Positions 1 through 6,503 of a stretch of DNA of 6,625 bases are shown in pieces. The stretch is from the NCBI GenBank assembly GCA_049611965.1, contig JBMZBC010000045.1, positions 1 to 6,625 of the forward strand, given 5' to 3'. Both the position numbers and the translations under genes were made by a program. Under the pieces are notes generated by a model. The model saw only the letters and a list, made by a program, of their open reading frames with translations, was not told where the DNA came from and did no database searches. The DNA is from UBA10364 sp049611965. GTDB taxonomy: Bacteria; Bacteroidota; Bacteroidia; Flavobacteriales; Schleiferiaceae. Within the stretch, counting starts at the first letter, position 1. Each line of letters begins with the position of its first letter.

Positions 1-1445
1 GCGAGACGGATATGATGCGCTACTTGAAGTATCTCGAGCGCAAAGATTTGGCATTGAACCACAGTATGATTTCTTTGGGTTCTTGTACCATGAAGTTGAA
101 TGCGGCATCAGAAATGATCCCACTTTCGAACGCTTCGTGGAACGGGCTTCACCCGTTTGTTCCTACTGAACAAGCTGCAGGTTACATGCAAGTCATCGAA
201 GAGCTTGAAAGAGATTTATCTGAGATCACTGGATTTGCCGCTACTTCATTACAGCCAAACTCTGGTGCCCAAGGCGAGTATGCAGGCCTTATGGTCATTC
301 GTGCGTACCACCACGCGAACGGCGACCACCACAGAAACATTGCACTTATTCCATCGTCAGCCCACGGTACGAATCCAGCTTCAGCGGTTATGGCCGGGAT
401 GAAGGTGGTGGTTGTAGGTTGTGACGAGCATGGAAATATTGATGTAGACGATTTAAGAGCGAAGGCAGAGCAGCACAGCGATAACTTGAGCTCTTTGATG
501 ATCACATACCCATCTACACACGGCGTGTTTGAATCAAGCATTAAGGAAATTACAGGCATCATTCATGAGCACGGCGGCCAAGTATATATGGACGGTGCCA
601 ACATGAACGCCCAGGTAGGATTAACCTCTCCAGGACTTATTGGTGCTGATGTATGTCACTTGAACTTGCACAAGACCTTTGCCATTCCTCACGGAGGAGG
701 TGGTCCAGGTATGGGGCCAATTTGTTGTGCCGCACACCTTGCGCCGTTCCTTCCGAAACACGATGTGATTGAAATGGGCGGAGAACAAGGTATTTCAAGT
801 ATCTCAGCAGCACCTTGGGGTTCTGCATTGATCCTCTTGATTTCTTATGCCTACATCAAGATGTTGGGTAGCGAAGGTTTGACGGACAGCACCAAATATG
901 CGATCCTAAATGCCAACTATATTAAGGAGCGCCTAGCAGGCTCGTTTGATGTATTGTACACGGGTGAAAATGGCCGCTGTGCGCACGAGATGATTTTGGA
1001 TTGTCGTCCGTTTAAACGCGATGCAGGTATCGAGGTAACGGACATTGCGAAGCGATTGATGGACTACGGTTTCCACGCACCGACCGTAAGTTTCCCAGTA
1101 GCGGGGACGGTGATGGTAGAGCCTACCGAGAGTGAAGGTATTGCCGAGCTAGATCGTTTCTGTGATGCGATGTTAAGTATCCGTGCAGAGATCGCTGAGA
1201 TTGAAAACGAAGAAGCGGATGCGGCAAATAACGTGATGAAGAATGCGCCACATACTCAATACATGATTTGTGGTGACGATTGGAACTTCCCGTACTCACG
1301 CTCAAAAGCAGGATTCCCACTACCGTTTGTAAGTGACAATAAATTCTGGCCGACTGTACGTCGTGTGGACGATGCCTATGGCGATCGTAACCTAGTATGT
1401 ACGTGTGAGCCTATTGAAAGCTACATGGAAGAGGCCGAGGCTTAA
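1..1445 (+). CDS. gcvP: Glycine dehydrogenase (decarboxylating), P-protein of the glycine cleavage system; C-terminal half, 5' end outside window
   Basis: P-protein is the PLP-dependent subunit of the cytoplasmic glycine cleavage system: it decarboxylates glycine and passes the aminomethyl group to the lipoyl arm of H-protein (GcvH). The reading frame is open from base 3 and stops with TAA at 1443-1445. About 480 residues are visible, roughly half of the usual 950-960. The ATG at 12 is internal, because the family motif E-T-D-M-M-R-Y runs through it. Seen in sequence: the SLGSCTMKLNAASEM block (bases about 75-119), an SSAHGTNPASA block, and the PLP-lysine motif NLHKTFAIPHGGGGPG, with the lysine codon at 672-674. 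About 256 residues follow that lysine, close to the E. coli enzyme. The end contains FPYSR, the PTVRRVDDAYGDRNLVC block and a short acidic tail. No frameshift or internal stop is present. It is convergent with the mechanosensitive channel gene and separated from it by a strong terminator. Identification is near certain; only the 5' half is unseen. Confidence 0.98.
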   Translation, partial: ETDMMRYLKYLERKDLALNHSMISLGSCTMKLNAASEMIPLSNASWNGLHPFVPTEQAAGYMQVIEELERDLSEITGFAATSLQPNSGAQGEYAGLMVIRAYHHANGDHHRNIALIPSSAHGTNPASAVMAGMKVVVVGCDEHGNIDVDDLRAKAEQHSDNLSSLMITYPSTHGVFESSIKEITGIIHEHGGQVYMDGANMNAQVGLTSPGLIGADVCHLNLHKTFAIPHGGGGPGMGPICCAAHLAPFLPKHDVIEMGGEQGISSISAAPWGSALILLISYAYIKMLGSEGLTDSTKYAILNANYIKERLAGSFDVLYTGENGRCAHEMILDCRPFKRDAGIEVTDIAKRLMDYGFHAPTVSFPVAGTVMVEPTESEGIAELDRFCDAMLSIRAEIAEIENEEADAANNVMKNAPHTQYMICGDDWNFPYSRSKAGFPLPFVSDNKFWPTVRRVDDAYGDRNLVCTCEPIESYMEEAEA

Positions 1446-1466
1446 GCCGAGCCGATTTTAACTAAT

Positions 1467-1505
1467 AAAAACCCCCGCGGCGCAGCCGCGGGGGTTTTGT
1501 TTTTT
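1467..1505. terminator. Strong bidirectional intrinsic terminator between convergent gcvP and ybdG
   Basis: Bases 1472-1481 (CCCCCGCGGC) pair perfectly with 1485-1494 (GCCGCGGGGG) around a three-base loop GCA. Four further A:T pairs (1468-1471 with 1495-1498) extend the stem to 14 bp. On the + strand the stem runs into TTTTGTTTTTT (1495-1505), terminating gcvP 22 bases after its stop. On the - strand the same stem is followed by TTTTTATTAG, serving the ybdG transcript that ends at 1524. The rest of the 78-base gap holds nothing else recognisable. Confidence 0.95.
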
Positions 1506-1523
1506 AGCTGAAATTTTTTGGAC

Positions 1524-2777
1524 CTACTTGTTGGCAATGGCCCTCATATCTGCACCGGTAGGCTTTTGATAGAGTGCGAGGTCAAAGTGGCGTGTAGCTG
1601 CATAGAGGTGGTCGAAAATGTCTGACATGATGCCTTCGTAAACGGCCCACTCCGTAGTCGCAGTGAAGCAGTAAACCTCGATAGGGATGCCCTCGGTAGT
1701 TGGTTGCAACTGACGTACCATGAGCGTGAAGTCATTGTTGATGCCGCTATGATTGCTCAAATAGAATTCAATATACTTTCTGTAGAGACCGATGTTAGTT
1801 TGGCGACGCCCGTTGAGTAGGCTCGCGCCTTTCATGTCTTTACCTGCGTTGTCGGTATCAATCTCTCCTTGGCGTTTATTCATAAACGCAGCTATAAGAT
1901 CGATTTCCTTTAGTGCATCCATAAGACCTTCATCAAGGTGACGAATGGTGGTGATATCGATGTGAATGTTTCGCTTGATGCGTCGAGCTCCGCTCTCTGA
2001 CATACCTCGCCAATTCACGAAACTGTCTTGCACAAAGGCCGTGGCCGGTACAGTGCTTACCGTCTTGTCGAAGTTTTTCACCTTCACGGTGGTCAGGTCT
2101 ATGCTCAATACATCGCCGTCGACACCATATTTGGAAAAGGTGATCCAATCGCCCACCTTGACAAGGTCGTACATATGAATCTGGAAGTTGGCTAAAAGAC
2201 CTTTGATGCTGTCTTGGAAAACCAGGATGAGTATGGCTGTGGTTCCGGCAAAAGCCCCTAAGATCGCTCCTGCTGAGGTGCCTGTTAGAATGGATATTAG
2301 TGCTATGGCTGCACCAAAGAAGGCCAACAAGCGTACTACCTGTGAAATGGTGCGGATGGGAGTGTTGGTGTACTTCTCGTTTTGACTGAGCCAATTTTCC
2401 AATGCACGCAACGTCCGGTTAACCACCGTTACGACCAAAAGCAGAATGTATACAACGACAGCCTTTTCAAAGTAGGGAATCATTCGCGGCACGTCGCTCA
2501 GAATATACGCTAGGCTATTGAATACAATGGCGGCAGGAACTAAGTGCGCCAGACCCTTGAAGACTTTTTGCTCGAAGAAGTAATCGTCCCAGGTCGCTTT
2601 CGTCCGCTTTACGGCAGCATGGATGATACTCACGAGAATGCGCCTCGAAAGAAAATCGGCCAGTAATGAAAGAAGGGCTAATAGAACAACGTCAATACCG
2701 AGTGCTATCCACTCGATGTAACGTTCGTCGACATTTTGGTTGGCGAGCCATTGGCTTGCCCAGTGAATTTTATCCAT
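1524..2777 (-). CDS. ybdG: YbdG-family (miniconductance) MscS-type mechanosensitive ion channel
   Basis: This is an inner-membrane channel of the MscS superfamily that opens under membrane tension; the E. coli relative YbdG (415 aa) contributes a small conductance in hypo-osmotic stress. At 417 aa the length matches. Hydrophobic segments lie at about residues 22-43, 76-93, 106-120 and 147-165, with the pore-lining helix at about 168-200 (GTSAGAILGAFAG, then LVFQDSIKGLLANFQ). The cytoplasmic beta domain follows: VKVGDWI, KYGVDGDVLSIDLTTVKVKN, FDKTVSTVP. The YbdG-specific C-terminal part shows SFVNWRGMSESG-RRIKR, a TNIGLYRKYIEFYL segment, TLMVRQL, DIFDHL and a closing QKPTGADMRAIA, all recognisable against E. 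coli YbdG. The start ATG overlaps the TAA of the DUF4249 gene (TAATG), which favours translational coupling; no Shine-Dalgarno is visible. It is the last gene of the receptor/lipoprotein cluster. Family assignment is firm; which solutes or stress it serves in this organism is unknown. Confidence 0.95.
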   Translation of the reverse strand: MDKIHWASQWLANQNVDERYIEWIALGIDVVLLALLSLLADFLSRRILVSIIHAAVKRTKATWDDYFFEQKVFKGLAHLVPAAIVFNSLAYILSDVPRMIPYFEKAVVVYILLLVVTVVNRTLRALENWLSQNEKYTNTPIRTISQVVRLLAFFGAAIALISILTGTSAGAILGAFAGTTAILILVFQDSIKGLLANFQIHMYDLVKVGDWITFSKYGVDGDVLSIDLTTVKVKNFDKTVSTVPATAFVQDSFVNWRGMSESGARRIKRNIHIDITTIRHLDEGLMDALKEIDLIAAFMNKRQGEIDTDNAGKDMKGASLLNGRRQTNIGLYRKYIEFYLSNHSGINNDFTLMVRQLQPTTEGIPIEVYCFTATTEWAVYEGIMSDIFDHLYAATRHFDLALYQKPTGADMRAIANK

Positions 2778-3745
2778 TAGAACGGGTGAAACATAGTTAC
2801 GCTATCAAATCTAACTGAAGTTGCGTAAAAATATCCCAATCCGTACACGGTTGTATCATCTTGTCTGCGAATATTCCCAATCTGAGGGCTGTAAGGCACG
2901 CTAAATAGACCGCCTCCGCCAATATTATTGGCCATGATGGTGAGGTAATCAAACATGCCTGAACTCAATGTTCTCGTCTCGTAAACGATGTTAATCAAGG
3001 TATCGCGATACACAGTATATGGAGGGCCGATAAAGTTGAATCGGCTCACCTGCGTGCCTTCGATAAATTGTTCGTCGTCGAAAATGTTGATTTCTGAGTT
3101 CAAACTCATTTCGGTTTCCTGCGGTTCGAAGGGACCAACCAATCCGTTTGGTGCATATACTTTGGTCGTCCAGTAATTCTTGATCCAATACGCGTTGCCA
3201 CGACCTTGTGGATCGTTCCACAGAGCGTACGGACTATAGTAACAAGAATCGGCGTCGGCGTAGTATACAGAATCTCCCGTACGAAAGTCCACCCAGCTGC
3301 TGTCGTCTTCTAAAATCTGGAACATGGGTGCTAGGAAAGTAAACGGCTGGTTAGTGCGGTCTGGAGTACTCTCCCAAAGTCCGGTTGCATTGCCGTAGCC
3401 TTGCGGTACATCGATGAGCATGTGGTAAGAAACCCCTACTTCAGAAAGTAGCGTGGTGTCTTCGTAGCGGCCCGGGCTAACCTCGTTCAGCACGCTGTAC
3501 AGACTGTCTTCTACATACACCTCTACAATAGCCCCTTCAATTTCATTTGGGTCCTCCGTAGATAGATACGGCGAGCTAATGGTGAGGTCTACATAAGTAC
3601 CAACACCTTCGATATCAGTAACGGAACCACTCACAGAAATGAGCGACGTACCATCGTAGGCATCTGTTTTTACCTTGTCGGTAACGTCTATTTCACAAGA
3701 GGCGAATACGGTGGCAATAATTGCTGGAATAATGAGCTTTTTCAT
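2777..3745 (-). CDS. DUF4249 domain-containing putative outer-membrane lipoprotein, TonB-receptor partner
   Basis: This 322-aa protein begins with a lipoprotein signal: MKK, a hydrophobic stretch (residues 4-14), then F-A-S-C with the lipidated cysteine at 17. The lipobox has Phe at -3 instead of the usual Leu. The mature part is beta-rich and Tyr/Asp-rich. It shows the DUF4249 pattern: an early SVSGSVTD strand, then the EGAIVEVYVED segment, then SPGRYEDT and VGVSYHMLIDVP. Near the end come a DYLTIMANN helix, SPQIGNI and a GYFYATSV strand. DUF4249 proteins are a Bacteroidota family often encoded beside TonB-dependent receptors; their biochemical role is not established. The gene starts 3 bases after the receptor stop and its own stop overlaps the ybdG start, so it is almost certainly co-transcribed. 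I infer that it sits on the outer membrane and may help the receptor capture ligand, somewhat as SusD does for SusC, though it lacks SusD-like features and is shorter. No acidic/lysine-rich surface-export signal is obvious directly after Cys17. Confidence 0.88.
   Translation of the reverse strand: MKKLIIPAIIATVFASCEIDVTDKVKTDAYDGTSLISVSGSVTDIEGVGTYVDLTISSPYLSTEDPNEIEGAIVEVYVEDSLYSVLNEVSPGRYEDTTLLSEVGVSYHMLIDVPQGYGNATGLWESTPDRTNQPFTFLAPMFQILEDDSSWVDFRTGDSVYYADADSCYYSPYALWNDPQGRGNAYWIKNYWTTKVYAPNGLVGPFEPQETEMSLNSEINIFDDEQFIEGTQVSRFNFIGPPYTVYRDTLINIVYETRTLSSGMFDYLTIMANNIGGGGLFSVPYSPQIGNIRRQDDTTVYGLGYFYATSVRFDSVTMFHPF
2806..2839 (-). promoter_or_regulatory. Candidate internal promoter for ybdG within the 3' end of the DUF4249 gene
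   Basis: On the - strand TAGATTTG (2813-2806) matches the Bacteroidota -7 consensus TAnnTTTG exactly, with a TTG (2839-2837) 23 bases upstream, at the outer limit of the usual 17-23 spacing. The element ends 28 bases before the ybdG ATG, which would give a leader of roughly 20 bases. It lies in coding sequence (the VRFDSV region), so the match may be chance. Confidence 0.3.
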
Positions 3746-3748
3746 GAT

Positions 3749-6139
3749 TTAGAAGTCTAGGGTGTAGGTAATGGTTGGAATGGCTGTGGCAAAAATCGAA
3801 AGCTGCGTGGCTTTAGTCTGTCCTGTTGGATCGCCATTATCGTCCAATTCTTCTTCAAAGAAGATGCTAAAGGCATTCTTACGGGCATAGGCATTGTACA
3901 CACCGAAGTTCCAACTGCCTTCCCAATCTCGGTTTTTCTTATTTGGAATTTTAACGTCCATACTCAAATCCAATCGGTGGTAAGCAGGCGTTCTGCTGTT
4001 GTTTCTGCTAAGTGCGAAAGGATAAATGATTCCTTCGAATTCGCTGCGTGCTTCTGGGTAGGTGTACGGCTTACCTGTTTGGTAAATGAATGAACCCGAG
4101 AAGCTGATGTTTGGTTTCCAGGCATAGGCAGCAACAATGGCAATGTCGTGTGGTTTGTCCTGAGCGGCTCTGTACCACTGTCCAAGATTGATCCACTCCT
4201 CAGGTGTTGCGCCAAGGTCGACTTGCAACTCAGAACGGCTGTAGGTGTAGGCAATCCAACCTGTCAATGCACCGATCTTTTTATCAAGTTGCATTTCAAC
4301 ACCATAGCTTCGGCCGCGACCGGTCATAAGGTCTACTTCAATGTTGTCTACTCCGGTAGGCTGTGCACCGTTTTTGAAGTCCACGAGATCACGCAAGGTT
4401 TTGTAGTAGGTTTCAACGCTCAACTGCCACTCACCGTTGGCAAAGTTTCTGTTCCAACCCAGAGCGACTTGATCCGCTGTACCTGGTTTAATAAAACGAC
4501 CTGCTGGCCTCCATGTGTCAATAGGGAGTGAAGAGGTGGTATTTGAAATCAAGTGAATGTACTGACGCGTTCTGTTGTAGCTCGCTTTGATGGCAGAATT
4601 CTCTGTCGTTTTAAAATTGATACCGAGACGCGGTTCTATACCTTGAAGGCCGTCGTACCCTTCGATGAGTTCGCCACTGGCATAAGAGGTGGTATCCACG
4701 ATGAGGTCATTGCGGACGGTTCCGTTTGCCGTAGGGTTGTAATTGATGACGTCGCGCTCTCCAAAGTTGTAGAATGAGCTGTAACGAACACCGCCTCGAA
4801 TCGTGAGTCGGTTGTTTACTTTCCAATTGTCTTCAATGTAAATAGCAGGTTCTACCGCATATTCGTTTTGAAGCTCAATGTTGATGTCGGTAAGGTTGCT
4901 ATCAATGTAGTCGAACGTGGTTGAGAACGGTTCGAAATCATAGACAGTCGCTTCCGCACCATAGTTCACCTGGTGGCTCGCATTCGGGAACCAGCTAAAG
5001 GCTACTTTGTTTGTTTGGTTCTTTATGTAAGCGATGTTGTCAATTTTCGCCTGAGGAAAATCGAAACCGATGGCATAATCGTAATCCGAATAGATCGTGC
5101 TGACGTTCAAGAACAACTTATCGTTGATCAGGTAGTTCCAGCGCCCAGTTAAACCGAGGTTCCCCCAGTTAAACTTCACGAGACCAGGAACACCAAAAGC
5201 ATCCTTACCGTAGTAAGCGCTCAAAAACAACCTGCTCTTATCGCTAAACTTGTAGTTGACCTTCGCATTGAGGTCGTAGAAATTTGCAATGATGTTGTTG
5301 ATGTCGTCGTTCGGGCTTGCTTTCAAAAGTACATCCTGGTAAGAACGACGTCCAGCAATCATGAAGCTGGCTTTGTCCTTAACAATAGGACCTTCGAACA
5401 TCACTCGAGAAGAGAGTAGCCCTAAACCAACAGTACCGCCGTATTCTTTGGTGTTACCTTCTTTTTGACGAACGTCCAATACCGAAGAAAGGCGACCGCC
5501 GAAGGGTGCTGGAATACCCCCCTTGTAAAGTTTCAAATCACGAACAGCATCTCCATTAAAGACAGAGAAAAATCCGAAAATGTGTGAAGAGTTGTATACA
5601 GGGGCTTCGTCCAACAAGATGAGGTTTTGATCGGTTTTACCACCGCGAACATTAAAACCCGAAGCGCCTTCTCCAACCGTTGTAACACCGGGAAGTAGTG
5701 TGATTGAGCGGATGACATCAAACTCTCCTAAGAACTGAGGAATGGTCTTTATCTGCTTGGCGGTCAACTGTGTGGTTGACATTTCCGCACGATTCAAATT
5801 TTCATCAAGCTTTTTGGCCGTCACTTGAACCTCTTGCAACTCATTGGTCGCTTCTTTCAGTTCAAAATTGACCGTCTGACTCGCGTTTAGATTGATTTTT
5901 TTGGTCATCGTCTCGTAACCAATGTAGCTGATGGTAAATGTGTATTCACCTGCAGGCAGTGTCAAGGAGTAGAAGCCGTAAATATTTGTCACGGTTCCTT
6001 GTCTGCTTTCGTTGACAATAGAGGCGCTGATTAATTCTTCACCACTCGCTGCGTCGCGGATGTATCCGCTCAGAGTAACGTTCTGAGCCTGAGTAGTTAG
6101 GGTGAATGCTAGTCCTAGGAAGGCAAGCCATTTCTTCAT
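3749..6139 (-). CDS. TonB-dependent outer-membrane receptor with N-terminal carboxypeptidase-regulatory-like domain
   Basis: This 796-aa outer-membrane beta-barrel transporter is energised by TonB-ExbBD. A signal peptide (MKKWLAFLGLAFTLTTQA) is probably cut after Ala18. Residues about 20-96 form the CarboxypepD_reg-like domain typical of Bacteroidota receptors (VTLSGYIRD, GEELISASI, GFYSLTLPAGEYTFTISYIGYE). A TonB-box-like stretch LQEVQVTAK (101-109) follows. The plug domain spans about 120-225, with ITLLPGV, GFNVRGGKTDQNLILLDEAP (161-180) and FGGRLSSVLDVR. The remainder is the barrel, ending in the aromatic terminus ITYTLDF expected for barrel insertion. At under 800 residues it is smaller than SusC proteins (about 1000) and resembles the receptor subclass paired with DUF4249. 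The substrate cannot be read from sequence. ATG at 6137-6139 is chosen because it directly precedes the signal peptide; there is no Shine-Dalgarno upstream. It is the first gene of the cluster. Confidence 0.94.
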   Translation of the reverse strand: MKKWLAFLGLAFTLTTQAQNVTLSGYIRDAASGEELISASIVNESRQGTVTNIYGFYSLTLPAGEYTFTISYIGYETMTKKINLNASQTVNFELKEATNELQEVQVTAKKLDENLNRAEMSTTQLTAKQIKTIPQFLGEFDVIRSITLLPGVTTVGEGASGFNVRGGKTDQNLILLDEAPVYNSSHIFGFFSVFNGDAVRDLKLYKGGIPAPFGGRLSSVLDVRQKEGNTKEYGGTVGLGLLSSRVMFEGPIVKDKASFMIAGRRSYQDVLLKASPNDDINNIIANFYDLNAKVNYKFSDKSRLFLSAYYGKDAFGVPGLVKFNWGNLGLTGRWNYLINDKLFLNVSTIYSDYDYAIGFDFPQAKIDNIAYIKNQTNKVAFSWFPNASHQVNYGAEATVYDFEPFSTTFDYIDSNLTDINIELQNEYAVEPAIYIEDNWKVNNRLTIRGGVRYSSFYNFGERDVINYNPTANGTVRNDLIVDTTSYASGELIEGYDGLQGIEPRLGINFKTTENSAIKASYNRTRQYIHLISNTTSSLPIDTWRPAGRFIKPGTADQVALGWNRNFANGEWQLSVETYYKTLRDLVDFKNGAQPTGVDNIEVDLMTGRGRSYGVEMQLDKKIGALTGWIAYTYSRSELQVDLGATPEEWINLGQWYRAAQDKPHDIAIVAAYAWKPNISFSGSFIYQTGKPYTYPEARSEFEGIIYPFALSRNNSRTPAYHRLDLSMDVKIPNKKNRDWEGSWNFGVYNAYARKNAFSIFFEEELDDNGDPTGQTKATQLSIFATAIPTITYTLDF

Positions 6140-6146
6140 AATGCGG

Positions 6147-6160
6147 AGGTTTTCTAACCT
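6147..6160 (-). other. Small leader hairpin just before the receptor start codon
   Basis: On the - strand AGGTT (6160-6156) pairs with AACCT (6151-6147) across the loop AGAA. The stem lies 7 bases upstream of the receptor ATG, where a ribosome would bind. Five base pairs is weak, so any effect on translation is only a possibility. Confidence 0.3.
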
Positions 6161-6197
6161 ATTAAGGATTGAGGTCCAATTTTGTTCCGCTAATTGT

Positions 6198-6226
6198 CAA
6201 AGTTTATGCCAAAAGGCTTCGACAAA
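6198..6226 (-). promoter_or_regulatory. Candidate Bacteroidota-type promoter for the receptor cluster
   Basis: Read on the - strand, TTTG (bases 6226-6223) is followed after 17 bases by AAACTTTG (6205-6198). The Bacteroidota consensus is TTTG/TTG at about -33 and TAnnTTTG at -7, so the second element has one mismatch (A for the first T). Transcription would start near 6191, leaving about 50 bases of leader before the ATG. The spacing is good but the sequence match is imperfect and untested. Confidence 0.4.
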
Positions 6227-6230
6227 CTTT
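6199..6230. repeat. Imperfect inverted repeat overlapping the receptor promoter and the SemiSWEET stop codon
   Basis: AAAGTTT (6199-6205) is the exact inverse of AAACTTT (6224-6230), and inside these GCC (6208-6210) faces GGC (6215-6217) across an AAAA loop, with unpaired bases between the two stems (AT on one side, TTCGAC on the other). The right arm overlaps the SemiSWEET stop codon by two bases. It could be a weak 3' hairpin of the SemiSWEET transcript or an operator-like site. No T-run follows on the - strand, so a classic terminator is not supported. Confidence 0.45.
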
Positions 6231-6486
6231 AATCTTTTAAAAAGAGTTTGAAGCCTAAAATGGTGCCGGTTAGACTGCACCCAATTACGTTTGCAAAGAT
6301 CAATGGAAAGTCACCTATGCTCAGCCCGTAGATGAGCCAGCAAAATTGGCCCGTGAACATCATGATATACATGGTTAAGCTGAGGTCTTTCACCTTTCGC
6401 TGCTTGATGATTTTCCATGCTTGTGGCACGAATGCTGAGGTGGTCAATACAGCGGCCACGATACCTATTGTTGCGATCCAATTCAT
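6229..6486 (-). CDS. SemiSWEET-type (PQ-loop/MtN3 family) small sugar transporter
   Basis: This 85-aa inner-membrane protein has three predicted transmembrane helices at about residues 4-22, 37-55 and 60-82, the size and layout of bacterial SemiSWEETs, which dimerise to make a sugar uniport pore. The hallmark PQ motif is at residues 21-22 (AFVPQAWKIIKQR), giving the proline hinge of helix 1. The positively charged loop KQRKVKDLSLTMY follows it. Trp50 (in FCWLIYGL) and Asn66 (in FANVIG) sit where structurally characterised SemiSWEETs carry their sugar-contacting Trp and Asn (W48/N64 in Leptospira biflexa), two residues offset. The ATG at 6484-6486 is chosen because it gives the normal N-terminus; it lies 17 bases after the stop of the upstream gene, suggesting co-transcription. 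No Shine-Dalgarno is seen. The sugar is not predictable from sequence, and the 89-base gap to the receptor gene downstream holds no clear terminator. Confidence 0.93.
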   Translation of the reverse strand: MNWIATIGIVAAVLTTSAFVPQAWKIIKQRKVKDLSLTMYIMMFTGQFCWLIYGLSIGDFPLIFANVIGCSLTGTILGFKLFLKD

Positions 6487-6503
6487 CTGACAATATTACC
6501 ACA

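Noticed and set aside
182..562. A 126-codon open frame on the - strand inside gcvP
   Set aside because: It is antisense to strongly conserved P-protein motifs, its translation resembles no protein I know, and its existence is explained by the codon pattern of gcvP.
1933..2394. A 153-codon - strand open frame within ybdG in another frame
   Set aside because: It is rich in His/Ser/Arg with no family pattern, and it overlaps the conserved pore and beta domain of the channel; a frame shadow.
4148..4531. A 127-codon + strand open frame inside the receptor gene
   Set aside because: It is antisense to the barrel-coding region with no recognisable domain and no start signals; a shadow.
2777..6139. 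Reading the receptor and lipoprotein as a SusC/SusD polysaccharide-utilisation pair
   Set aside because: The receptor is about 200 residues shorter than SusC proteins and the lipoprotein has DUF4249 rather than SusD features; no glycoside hydrolase is seen in the window.
6199..6230. The inverted repeat as an intrinsic terminator of the SemiSWEET transcript
   Set aside because: The paired segments are short and interrupted, and no T-run follows on the - strand; kept only as a repeat of uncertain role.
6490..6497. TAATATTG on the - strand as a promoter element just before SemiSWEET
   Set aside because: It has a mismatch in the TTTG part and lies so close to the ATG that transcription would begin at or past the start codon; co-transcription with the upstream gene is simpler.
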